From contig JAICTR010000173.1 in the NCBI GenBank assembly GCA_025936275.1, positions 1 through 6,601 on the forward strand: 6,601 bases of DNA, given 5' to 3'. A model generated the notes under the pieces. It was not told the origin of the DNA. It saw nothing but the letters and a program-made list of their open reading frames with translations, and ran no database searches. The position numbers and the translations under genes are program-made. Shown one piece after another: positions 1 to 5,779 of the stretch. This DNA is from Burkholderiales bacterium (GTDB lineage Bacteria > Pseudomonadota > Gammaproteobacteria > Burkholderiales > Usitatibacteraceae). How positions within the stretch are numbered: the stretch's first letter is position 1; every line of letters starts with the position of its first letter.

Positions 1-205
1 AAGCGACCGCGGACGCGGGCGGCGGACCCGAGGGGCCGAAAGTCGCCTGCGGACCTGCGGTCGGCGCTTCACCGGCCTCCGGCGTTCCCTCGCGCATGGT
101 GGGGGGCAGCATCGAGCATCCCGCGACAAGCAGCGCGAGGGTTGCGGCTGCGAGCCCCAGACGCGACCGTCCGCGTGACTGCACCGTCCTCGGCGTGCCG
201 CTCAT
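1..205 (-). CDS. gspD: Lipoprotein start, probable T2SS secretin GspD (5' end of gene, rest beyond left edge)
   Basis: Only the first 68 codons are present. The protein opens with an Arg-rich n-region (Arg at 6, 11, 13 and 15), a hydrophobic stretch at about residues 16-28 and a lipobox V-A-G-C with the cysteine at residue 30, so it should be cleaved by signal peptidase II and lipidated. After the cysteine comes a Pro/Ala/Gly-rich linker to the window edge; no secretin domain is reached. The identity as GspD, the outer-membrane channel of the T2SS, is inferred from position: in Xps-type clusters D directly follows N, and XpsD of Xanthomonas is itself a lipoprotein. I chose the ATG at 205 because a GAGGA lies 10 bases upstream and the signal peptide then has a normal basic n-region. 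An in-frame ATG at 247 has no clear ribosome site and would add an acidic segment (five Glu). The gene starts 51 bases after gspN. Another lipoprotein remains possible. Confidence 0.7.
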   Translation of the reverse strand, partial: MSGTPRTVQSRGRSRLGLAAATLALLVAGCSMLPPTMREGTPEAGEAPTAGPQATFGPSGPPPASAVA

Positions 206-215
206 CGCGAAATGT

Positions 216-220
216 TCCTC
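216..220 (-). promoter_or_regulatory. Ribosome binding site deciding the gspD start
   Basis: On the minus strand GAGGA, inside GAAGAGGAA, stands 10 bases before the ATG at 205. It supports that start over the in-frame ATG at 247, whose upstream bases show no purine-rich match. The site lies in the 51-base gap after the gspN stop (206-256), the longest gap between genes in the window, so gspD appears to start translation on its own rather than by overlap. Confidence 0.55.
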
Positions 221-256
221 TTCGTGTTCTCGAAAATGCACGGCCATGTTAGTCGC

Positions 257-979
257 TCACTGGTTTTGTTGGGTGCGGCGGGCACGTCGGCGCGCGAGCA
301 GCTCTTCGGGTGTCAGCGGTGCGGTGGTCGCCTGGGGCGGCGGCGCGGCCGCGCGGCCGTTGCCCGCCGCGGGGGTGCCCGGATGGACGCCGTTCGCCGG
401 CAGTGTCGGATGCGGCATCGGCGCGAGCGGGTTGCGCGGCGCGGCGCCGGCGGCACCGAACGGACCTTCGGCCTTCGCGACGCCCGGGGCGGCCTGCTTC
501 TGCACTTCCAGCGGCAGGACCTCGTGCTCCTTGCCGACCCCGAGCGTCACGGATTCGGGCTTGACCTCCGCGACCTTCATGCCATCGAGGTCGTGACCCT
601 CTTGCACGCGGTGCACCTTTCCGGTGGTCTTGTCGCGCAGCATCGCGATCTTGGTTCCCGCCGCGATGATCACGCCTTGCAGCACGTACTGCCCGCGCTT
701 GAATGTCACCTGCGAAGGCGCCTCGGCGGCCGGCGCCGGGCGGCGCGTGGGCGTGAAAAGCGGACGCGCGACCATCTCGGCGAACGTCTGCTCCGGATCG
801 AGCGGCGCCGGCGCGGGCAGCAAGCGGGCCTGGAAAGGCACGGCCGGCTTGGAAACCCCGGACGGGATCCTCGCTCCGAGCCGCGTCCCGAATCCCGTCT
901 CGATGCCGATCGCGGCCACCAGCACCGCGGCGACGACGGCGAGGGAAGCGATGAGCGGTTGACGCTGGAACGGATTCAT
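257..979 (-). CDS. gspN: T2SS protein N (XpsN/GspC-type inner-membrane bridging protein)
   Basis: This 240-residue protein has one membrane segment near the N-terminus (about residues 9-27) and a periplasmic remainder. Residues 66-80 carry the pattern F-x-x-x-x-x-R-P-L-F-x-P-T-R-R-P, typical of the start of GspC-family homology regions. The small beta domain at about 95-158 (Y-V-L-Q-G-V, a G-H-x-L-x-G-M pattern, ending in L-P-L-E-V) looks like the HR domain that contacts the secretin N0 domain. There is no PDZ domain; instead residues 160-240 are Pro/Ala/Gly-rich and probably disordered, ending in a basic L-A-R-R-R-A-R-R stretch. The place between gspM and the lipoprotein gene matches xpsN, whose product works with the L and M proteins and is the functional counterpart of GspC. 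It should link the inner-membrane platform to the secretin. The ATG at 979 overlaps the gspM stop as ATGA, which sets the start. Family membership is seen; the bridging role is inferred. Confidence 0.85.
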   Translation of the reverse strand: MNPFQRQPLIASLAVVAAVLVAAIGIETGFGTRLGARIPSGVSKPAVPFQARLLPAPAPLDPEQTFAEMVARPLFTPTRRPAPAAEAPSQVTFKRGQYVLQGVIIAAGTKIAMLRDKTTGKVHRVQEGHDLDGMKVAEVKPESVTLGVGKEHEVLPLEVQKQAAPGVAKAEGPFGAAGAAPRNPLAPMPHPTLPANGVHPGTPAAGNGRAAAPPPQATTAPLTPEELLARRRARRTQQNQ

Positions 980-1566
980 TTGCCGCCGCCGAGCGAATAG
1001 CCGTACACGTCGAACTGCACGAACATCTCCGGCTCCGCGCCGGGCGCGGGACGGAAGTTCGCCGGGACCTGCGTACGGATCGTGAGGTTGTCCACGAACA
1101 GGTAGGGCGTGTTGCCCTCGATCGCGCCGAGGATCTTGCGTAGCGCGAACACGTTCGCGGTGAGCTGCACGTTGATGCCGACCTGGCGGTAGCGCCCCTC
1201 GTCGTGGGAGACGGGCGCGCCGACCGTGATCAGCCGCCCACCGCTCGACTGCACCAGGCCGCGCACCGCTTCCTGCACTTCCGCGGCGGACAAGGCGAGG
1301 GCGCCCGCGCGCAGGTAGAACTTCGCCGGATCGCGCGCGGCCATGGCGTCGTTCTCGCGCACCACCTGCGGCCGCGTGCCGGCGATGCGCCGATAGCGAT
1401 CGAGCTTGTCGAGGCTCTCGGCGAGGGCCACGTCGTAGTGCCGATTGAGGAGCCAGGTGGGAATCGCCACCGCGGCGACGACCGCGATCACGATCGCGAC
1501 GAGCAGTCCGAGCGCGAGCGCGCGGCTGCGGCGCGGATCGCGGACCCATGCGAAGGGCGTGCTCAC
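976..1566 (-). CDS. gspM: T2SS assembly-platform protein GspM (subtype b)
   Basis: This 196-residue bitopic protein has a short basic cytoplasmic N-terminus, one transmembrane helix at about residues 16-40 and a periplasmic part. A helical stretch (about 43-75) leads to a ferredoxin-like alpha/beta domain (about 80-192), with A-x-F-Y-L-R-A near 81-87 and an N-T-P-Y-L-F-V-D-N core near 152-160. That core is typical of the GspM subtype-b family (PilO-like fold) found in Xps-type systems. It should pair with GspL in the inner membrane and steady the platform that holds GspF and the ATPase. The start is a GTG at 1566 overlapping the gspL stop as GTGA; the next methionine is at residue 75, beyond the membrane helix, so the GTG is effectively forced. 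A G-rich purine stretch lies just upstream. Its stop overlaps the gspN start. No cysteines and nothing truncated. Confidence 0.88.
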   Translation of the reverse strand: MSTPFAWVRDPRRSRALALGLLVAIVIAVVAAVAIPTWLLNRHYDVALAESLDKLDRYRRIAGTRPQVVRENDAMAARDPAKFYLRAGALALSAAEVQEAVRGLVQSSGGRLITVGAPVSHDEGRYRQVGINVQLTANVFALRKILGAIEGNTPYLFVDNLTIRTQVPANFRPAPGAEPEMFVQFDVYGYSLGGGK

Positions 1567-2867
1567 CGGCTCGCCCCCGCATGCGATTTCGCCGGTGCCG
1601 CCTTGCCCGCCGCGGGCGCGGGCTTGAGCGTCGCCGTCGCGGCGGGCTTCGTCTCCTGCTGCGGCGGCCGCGGCGCGGCCGGCACCGGCCTCGAGGACGG
1701 CGCTTTCGACCCGGCTTCGGCGAGCAGAGGCCTCGGCTCGGGCAGCGCGCGCGGCGGCGCCTCGGCCTGGATCATGAAGCGCTCGGAGTTGGGCGTCGAG
1801 CCGCGCGTCATCGTGCCGCGCGGCACGGGATTCCTAAGCAGCGCGGATTGCGAGAGGATCTCGATCAGCTTCGACGAAGACGTGGTCTCGCCGGTGATCT
1901 CCACATCGCGCGTCTTGCCGGTGGAGCGGATCTGCATCTGTTGCAGCCACGTGGTGTCCGGCAGCAATCGCGACACCTCCTCGACATACGCCAGTGCCGG
2001 ATATGTGGCGAGCTTCCTGCCGACCATGAAGTTGTAATCCTCGACGCGCCGCTGCAACCGATCCGCGACGGCATTGGTCGACGCGGCCTCCTGTTGCGCG
2101 CGCGCGAGCACCGGCTGCAGCGCGATGATGGTCTCGCGCTTCTGCCAGAGCGGAATCAGCAGCGCGAGCGCGAAGAGAACCAGCACCGCGCCGCCGATGG
2201 CGCGCTGCAGGAAGCGCTCGCGGGCGGTCTCGCCCTCGCCGCGTTGCTCGCTGGGCAGGAGGTCGATCGCCTGCACCGTGTGCCCCGCGGCATCGCGCAC
2301 CGCGACGCCCTGCACGTTAGCGCCGAGCTCACGCAGCCGCTGCACCCTTCGATCCACGAGCTCGCGGCGCGCGAGGGCGACTTGCACGGAGAGCTGTCCG
2401 GAAGCCGCATCGCGCGACACGACGCGGTAATCGAAATAGACGTCCTCGGCACGGAACGGCGTGAGCCGGTCCATCTCGAAGCCCAACACCTGGCGCAGGT
2501 TCTCCTCGGTCGCGGCCGGCATCGCGACGCGGCGCACGAGGGCATCGCCATGCTCGAGGCACAGCCGCGCGCGCGCGCGCGTTTCGCCGGCGCGCCGCAG
2601 CGCGCTTCGCAATGCCGCGCCCGCCCGCACCGTATCCATGGGGCCCGCCTCGATGCGCGCGTTGGCCTCGGGAGCGGTGCGTGGCTCGACCAGCACCACA
2701 TGCTCCGCATCGACCGCGACCTGGGGAACGTCCGCCGCCCCGCGCAGCAACCCGAGGCGCTCCTGGGCGACGTCGCTCAGCTCGCCGCGCCACCAGCGCC
2801 AGAACGACGCGAGCTGCACGCGCCACTGCGGCATCGCACGCTCGCCGGAAATGCCGGTCGCCGCCAT
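1563..2867 (-). CDS. gspL: T2SS assembly-platform protein GspL, PilN-domain (XpsL) type with Pro/Ala-rich tail
   Basis: The protein has 434 residues. It opens with the F-W-R-W-W-x-G-E-L segment (22-30), followed by a reduced actin-like cytoplasmic domain (about 45-200) with N-L-R-Q-V-L-G-F-E-M-D-R-L-T-P-F at 123-138. I see no nucleotide-binding motif. One membrane helix spans about 222-240. A periplasmic coiled stretch (about 245-280) leads to a PilN-like domain (about 285-370; L-P-D-T-T-W-L-Q at 302-309). Residues 371-434 are Pro/Ala/Lys-rich and look disordered; without them the length is close to the Xps-type norm. GspL recruits the ATPase GspE on the cytoplasmic side and pairs with GspM in the periplasm. 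The ATG at 2867 shares one base with the gspK stop (TGATG). A second ATG at 2834 (residue 12, M-P-Q-W) has GGCGAG a few bases upstream and could be the true start, giving 423 residues. A (CG)8 run lies inside the gene. Confidence 0.88.
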   Translation of the reverse strand: MAATGISGERAMPQWRVQLASFWRWWRGELSDVAQERLGLLRGAADVPQVAVDAEHVVLVEPRTAPEANARIEAGPMDTVRAGAALRSALRRAGETRARARLCLEHGDALVRRVAMPAATEENLRQVLGFEMDRLTPFRAEDVYFDYRVVSRDAASGQLSVQVALARRELVDRRVQRLRELGANVQGVAVRDAAGHTVQAIDLLPSEQRGEGETARERFLQRAIGGAVLVLFALALLIPLWQKRETIIALQPVLARAQQEAASTNAVADRLQRRVEDYNFMVGRKLATYPALAYVEEVSRLLPDTTWLQQMQIRSTGKTRDVEITGETTSSSKLIEILSQSALLRNPVPRGTMTRGSTPNSERFMIQAEAPPRALPEPRPLLAEAGSKAPSSRPVPAAPRPPQQETKPAATATLKPAPAAGKAAPAKSHAGASR

Positions 2868-3802
2868 CAGCGAGGCGGCTGCGCCGGCGGCTCGCCGGGC
2901 GGGGGCGCCGGCGGCGGGGCCGTCGATTCGCGCCAGGCGACGAAGGTCACGGGCTTGCGCGGCGCGGGACGCAGCAGCGCCACCGCGTCGCGCGCGAAGA
3001 ACGTGCCGTCATCGAGCCGTGCCTCGGCGCGCACCGAGATCACCATCGATCCCGCCACGGCGAAGGCGCCCGCCTGCGCGAGCGCCGGCAGCGGCTCGCC
3101 GTTGGCGAGTGCCGCCTCGCGCTGCGCGATGTAGGCGTCGGCGATGTCGGGCGTCACGCCGGGAATCGCGAGCAGCACCTCGCGCGAGGCGACCTGCGGA
3201 TTCACGCCGCGCTGGCGCGAGTAGATCGTGATCGAGGGCGCGATCCGGCGATACACCTCGGGGCGCATTCCGAGCACGAGCTGCAACTCCTCTATGGCCT
3301 GGAAGGGCGCGTTGGCGGGTCGATAGGATAGGCCGGCGGCCTTGTAGTCGTCTTCTTCCGCGCCGTGCAGGCGCTTCAGCGTGTCCGCGTCGCGCCAATC
3401 GAGGACCGCATCGAGGAGCGCATCGGCTTGCTCGTCCGGGAGCCCTGCGGAAACGAACAGGCCGCGCAGCAGCGCGTCGGAAGCCGTGTTGATGTCGATT
3501 TTAGCAGACTCGTCTCTCATGCCCACGCGCACCGCGGCGCCGTCGAAGCTCCAGTCGTGCACCGCGCCATCGCGCTTCCACGTTTCGGGCGCGTTGTCCA
3601 CGCGGTATGCCTCGAACACCGCGCGCTCCACGCCCGCGTCGGCCGCGGCGCGCGCGCGGGCGATCGAGACCGAGTTCGCCACCACCATCGCCTCCGAGCG
3701 CCGGTCGAAGATGAAGCTCGAGGCGACCACCGCGAGGAGGATCGAGGCCCACATCACGAGGACCAGGGCCACGCCGCGCTGCGAGCCGGGAGAGCGCGCC
3801 AT
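2867..3802 (-). CDS. gspK: T2SS minor pseudopilin GspK (tip protein)
   Basis: This 311-residue protein has a type III (prepilin) leader: Q-R-G|V-A-L-V-L-V-M-W with predicted cleavage after Gly10. Mature position 5 is Leu, not Glu; lack of Glu5 is the hallmark of GspK and fits the tip position. The hydrophobic helix runs to about residue 30. A large helical SAM-like insert (about 100-215) contains D-I-N-T-A at 103-107, D-W-R-D-A-D at 135-140, G-A-E-E-D-D-Y at 147-153 and the helix-hairpin-helix-like P-Q-V-A-S-R-E-V-L-L-A-I-P-G-V at 202-216, all family signatures. GspK caps the pseudopilus with GspI and GspJ. The last 19 residues are proline-rich, a local addition. The ATG at 3802 follows a strong GGAGGA and shares a base with the gspJ stop (TGATG). 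The open frame extends 53 codons upstream inside gspJ, but that part does not fit a leader. Confidence 0.95.
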   Translation of the reverse strand: MARSPGSQRGVALVLVMWASILLAVVASSFIFDRRSEAMVVANSVSIARARAAADAGVERAVFEAYRVDNAPETWKRDGAVHDWSFDGAAVRVGMRDESAKIDINTASDALLRGLFVSAGLPDEQADALLDAVLDWRDADTLKRLHGAEEDDYKAAGLSYRPANAPFQAIEELQLVLGMRPEVYRRIAPSITIYSRQRGVNPQVASREVLLAIPGVTPDIADAYIAQREAALANGEPLPALAQAGAFAVAGSMVISVRAEARLDDGTFFARDAVALLRPAPRKPVTFVAWRESTAPPPAPPPGEPPAQPPR

Positions 3803-4479
3803 CAGGTCCTCCGCGGCCGGCAGCCGCGCTGCAGCGAGGTCTCGAGGCAGCCCGCTTCCTCGCCGAGCATGAGCTTCACCACCACGTCGGGCAGGCGCGT
3901 GCCGTCGGCAGCCTCCATGTGCACGCGAACCACCTCGGGCATGCGTGCCGGATAGGGCCACCGCGCGAACCAGCGCGGCTCGGCGAAGTCGTTCTCCGCG
4001 CCGAAGTAGGCGAACTCGGCGCTCTTCACGTCCTCGACCAGGATCGAGGGCTTCACCGGGTCGAGCGCGGTGAAGTCGGCGGCATCCGGATCGGCGAGCA
4101 CGCGGCGCATCACGAGGTTCGAGGTGCCGGGATGTTCCGGATCGTCCTCCACGTCGATCGCCACCAGCGCGAGCCCGCCCTGCGCGATGCCCGCGGGCCG
4201 CGAGGAGACGAAGCGCAGCACGTGATCGCCGCCCTCGAAGGCGAAACGCAGCGCCATCGGATTCTTCCAGCGCAGGGGAAACGTCTCGGTGAGCTCGCGG
4301 CGCAGGAAGTTCTCGCCGATGCGGCGGTCTGCGGTGCGGCGGCCGTTCGCGTCTCCGGCGTCCCAGCTGCGCAGCGCGAACGTGATGCCGGAATAGAGCA
4401 GCGACATCATCGCGCCCAGCAGCACCAGGGCGACCACCAGCTCGACGAGCGTGAAGCCGCCCTCGGCGCGCGTCCTCAC
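3802..4479 (-). CDS. gspJ: T2SS minor pseudopilin GspJ
   Basis: The protein has 225 residues. The leader M-R-T-R-A-E-G-G is followed by F-T-L-V-E, so prepilin peptidase should cut after Gly8 and leave Phe1 (methylated) with Glu5 at residue 13. The hydrophobic helix runs to about residue 35. The C-terminal beta domain carries GspJ-family features: the L-R-R-E-L segment at 59-63, V-L-R-F-V-S-S-R near 87-94, and R-W-P-Y-P-A-R-M-P-E-V-V-R-V near 172-185. GspJ joins I and K in the tip complex that starts pseudopilus assembly. The only two cysteines are at 211 and 220, close to the C-terminus, and may form a disulfide (inference). The start is a GTG overlapping the gspI stop as GTGA; no other start leaves a leader. 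Its stop shares one base with the gspK ATG. Length is normal for the family. Confidence 0.93.
   Translation of the reverse strand: MRTRAEGGFTLVELVVALVLLGAMMSLLYSGITFALRSWDAGDANGRRTADRRIGENFLRRELTETFPLRWKNPMALRFAFEGGDHVLRFVSSRPAGIAQGGLALVAIDVEDDPEHPGTSNLVMRRVLADPDAADFTALDPVKPSILVEDVKSAEFAYFGAENDFAEPRWFARWPYPARMPEVVRVHMEAADGTRLPDVVVKLMLGEEAGCLETSLQRGCRPRRT
3807..3812 (-). promoter_or_regulatory. Strong ribosome binding site for gspK
   Basis: GGAGGA lies 4 bases before the ATG at 3802, inside the last codons of gspJ. It is the best Shine-Dalgarno match seen in the window. It rules out the longer in-frame reading upstream and places the prepilin leader correctly. Confidence 0.7.
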
Positions 4480-4892
4480 GAGCGGGCCCCGAGGCGCAGC
4501 GTGGCGAGGCCGAGCGCGTGATCCTTGCCGTCCGAGCCGCGCCAGTCGACCTTCACGTCGATCCGATAGAGCTCGTACGCGCTTTGCAGCGGTCGCTGCG
4601 CGTCGGCCGGCTCCACGAACGGCGTGACGGTGGTGGTCCAGCGGAAGCGCGGGTCCTGCGCCTCGCCCTGCGCGCTGCCTTCCTTGAGCGGCTCCTCGAC
4701 GCCCGCGTCCGCGAGGCGCGAGCGCGCGACGTCGAGCGCGCGCGAGCGCTCGTCGAGCGTCGATGCGCGCGACATGCCCTCGGAAAAGATCTCGAAGCCG
4801 GTCGAGAGCACGAGGCCCAGCAGCACGAATGCCACCACCATCTCGATCAGCGTGAAGCCGCGCGAGCGGCGCGGCGCGCGGCTAGTCCTCAA
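4476..4892 (-). CDS. gspI: T2SS minor pseudopilin GspI
   Basis: This 138-residue protein has an Arg-rich leader ending S-R-G, then F-T-L-I-E-M-V-V-A-F, with cleavage expected after Gly12 and Glu5 at residue 17. The helix is followed by the family segment A-L-D-V-A-R-S-R-L-A near 52-61, P-L-K-E-G near 68-72 and F-R-W-T-T-T-V-T-P-F near 83-92. GspI is the hub of the J-I-K tip complex. The start must be a TTG at 4892: the only methionine before the hydrophobic core is at residue 18, inside it, and no earlier ATG, GTG or TTG lies in frame. AAAGG stands 6 bases upstream and supports it. The gene overlaps gspH by 11 bases and its own stop overlaps the gspJ GTG by 4 bases, so translation is probably coupled. 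The rare TTG may hold down the amount of this low-copy subunit (inference). Confidence 0.92.
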   Translation of the reverse strand: MRTSRAPRRSRGFTLIEMVVAFVLLGLVLSTGFEIFSEGMSRASTLDERSRALDVARSRLADAGVEEPLKEGSAQGEAQDPRFRWTTTVTPFVEPADAQRPLQSAYELYRIDVKVDWRGSDGKDHALGLATLRLGARS

Positions 4893-5322
4893 TGCGCACC
4901 TTTCCCGTGAGCCAGTCGACGTCGACCAGGTACTGGCGCTTGCCGGAGGACACCGTGATGCGCCCGCCGGTCGAGCTGCCGTCCGGATAGAAGCGGATCG
5001 CGCCGGTGTGCTCGCTGGTCACCTCGCTCTCCGCGGTGTAGAGCTTGAGGTCCACGTCGCCGGGGAGCTTGCGCGGTGTCTTGTCGCCGGGGAGCGTGAA
5101 CTGGCGGGTTTCCAGGTCCAGGGTGAGCATCGCATCGCGCCGCGTCGCCATCGCCGTCGTCTGCGCCTGGCGCAATCCCGAGGCCAGCGTGCGCGCCGCG
5201 GCCTTCAGGTCGGCGCTGCTCGCGCCACGCAGCGGCACTCCAAGGAGCAGCGCGTAGATCGCGACGCCGATCGCGAGGACCAGCACCACCTCGAGCAGCG
5301 TGAATCCGGACGACTTGCGCAC
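4882..5322 (-). CDS. gspH: T2SS minor pseudopilin GspH
   Basis: With the GTG at 5322 as start the protein has 146 residues: leader M-R-K-S-S-G, cleavage after Gly6, then F-T-L-L-E with Glu5 at residue 11. The hydrophobic helix runs to about residue 30, then the helical A-A-R-T-L-A-S-G-L-R-Q-A-Q near 42-54. The C-terminal beta domain has the GspH-family pattern F-Y-P-D-G-S-S-T-G-G at 111-120 and ends D-W-L-T-G-K-V-R-I-E-D. GspH sits between the G shaft and the I-J-K tip. The start is a choice. The frame stays open to an ATG at 5391, which would overlap gspG by 47 bases and give a 29-residue leader, while 5322 lies 22 bases after the gspG stop and gives a short, usual leader with GCGAGA upstream. 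I prefer 5322. The gene ends with TAG, overlapping gspI by 11 bases. Confidence 0.9.
   Translation of the reverse strand: MRKSSGFTLLEVVLVLAIGVAIYALLLGVPLRGASSADLKAAARTLASGLRQAQTTAMATRRDAMLTLDLETRQFTLPGDKTPRKLPGDVDLKLYTAESEVTSEHTGAIRFYPDGSSTGGRITVSSGKRQYLVDVDWLTGKVRIED
4899..4903 (-). promoter_or_regulatory. Ribosome binding site supporting the TTG start of gspI
   Basis: AAAGG, within GGGAAAGGTG, stands 6 bases before the TTG at 4892 and lies inside the end of gspH. With no other in-frame start able to give a prepilin leader, it supports TTG initiation. Confidence 0.5.
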
Positions 5323-5344
5323 CGGAAAGGTCTCGCGGCGCGTC

Positions 5345-5761
5345 TCAGTTGGAGACGTCGCGGTTCTCGCCCTCGCCGCCGTCCTTGCCATCGGCGCCGA
5401 GCGACACCAGGTCGAAGGCCTTCGACTGGCCCGGGACGGTGTAGCGCAAGTCGTTGCCCCATGCGTCCTTCAGGTCGTCGGGCTTCGCATACGGGCCGTT
5501 CCACTTGCCCTCGGTGCCGGCCGGCGCCTGCAGCAGCGCCTGCAGGTTGTCCGGAAGCTTGCCCACTTCCAGCTTGTACATCTCGATCTGTCCCGCGAGG
5601 TGCTGGATGCGGATCTTCGCCTCCTGCGACTTCGCGCGGCCCATCTGCTCGAAGATCTTCGGGCCGACGAAGGCCATGATGCCCGCGAGCAGGATGAAAA
5701 CGATGACGATCTCGAGGATCGTGAAGCCGCGCTGCGCGCGGCGACGGGGGATTTTGCGCAT
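5345..5761 (-). CDS. gspG: T2SS major pseudopilin GspG
   Basis: The protein has 138 residues. A basic leader ends A-Q-R-G; cleavage after Gly12 leaves a 126-residue mature protein starting F-T-I-L-E, with Glu5 at residue 17. The hydrophobic helix runs to about 33. The periplasmic part shows the major-pseudopilin signature: Y-K-L-E-V-G-K-L-P at 62-70, W-N-G-P-Y at 87-91, D-A-W-G-N-D-L-R-Y at 99-107, and the C-terminal loop S-L-G-A-D-G-K-D-G-G-E-G-E (120-132) that binds calcium in known GspG proteins and stabilises the fibre. It is the shaft subunit of the pseudopilus. The ATG at 5761 has GAGAGG 9 bases upstream, in the 18-base gap after gspF; having its own ribosome site suits the most abundant pseudopilin. 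Length and motifs are standard, and it is not a type IV pilin because the GspG C-terminal loop is complete. Confidence 0.97.
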   Translation of the reverse strand: MRKIPRRRAQRGFTILEIVIVFILLAGIMAFVGPKIFEQMGRAKSQEAKIRIQHLAGQIEMYKLEVGKLPDNLQALLQAPAGTEGKWNGPYAKPDDLKDAWGNDLRYTVPGQSKAFDLVSLGADGKDGGEGENRDVSN

Positions 5762-5770
5762 CGGAAGAAG

Positions 5771-5776
5771 CCTCTC
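5771..5776 (-). promoter_or_regulatory. Ribosome binding site for gspG
   Basis: GAGAGG lies 9 bases before the gspG ATG at 5761, in the short gap after the gspF stop. The spacing is normal and gspG does not depend on overlap with gspF for its start. Confidence 0.55.
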
Positions 5777-5779
5777 GCC

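Noticed and set aside
206..247. Earlier ATG at 247 as the start of gspD
   Set aside because: No ribosome site precedes it, and it would put an acidic 14-residue segment before the signal peptide; the ATG at 205 has GAGGA at good spacing.
206..256. Promoter or terminator in the gspN-gspD gap
   Set aside because: The 51 bases are somewhat richer in A/T but show no convincing -35/-10 pair and no stable hairpin with a T-run; only the ribosome site for gspD is supported.
212..1000. A 262-codon open frame on the plus strand opposite gspN
   Set aside because: Arg- and Gly-rich composition without recognisable motif; the opposite strand carries a convincing GspC-type protein with a coupled start.
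980..1582. N-terminal extension of the gspN frame by 201 codons across gspM
   Set aside because: The extension is Arg/Gly-rich shadow sequence over gspM; the methionine at 979 begins directly before a proper membrane segment and overlaps the gspM stop as ATGA.
1548..3134. A 528-codon open frame on the plus strand
   Set aside because: It lies opposite gspL and gspK, whose proteins match known families end to end. The plus-strand product is mainly Arg, Ala, His and Gly with no domain or membrane pattern, as expected for an antisense shadow in high-GC DNA.
3803..3961. N-terminal extension of gspK by 53 codons into gspJ
   Set aside because: The extra part is a basic low-complexity shadow of gspJ, and the ATG at 3802 has a strong GGAGGA and gives a normal prepilin leader.
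4624..5679. A 351-codon open frame on the plus strand opposite gspI, gspH and gspG
   Set aside because: It crosses three well-supported pseudopilin genes and has low-complexity Arg/Ser/Pro composition typical of antisense reading.
3802..5761. Type IV pilus minor pilin cluster instead of T2SS pseudopilins
   Set aside because: The complete GspG C-terminal loop, a GspK without Glu5 and with its helical insert, and the following L-M-N genes fit only a T2SS.
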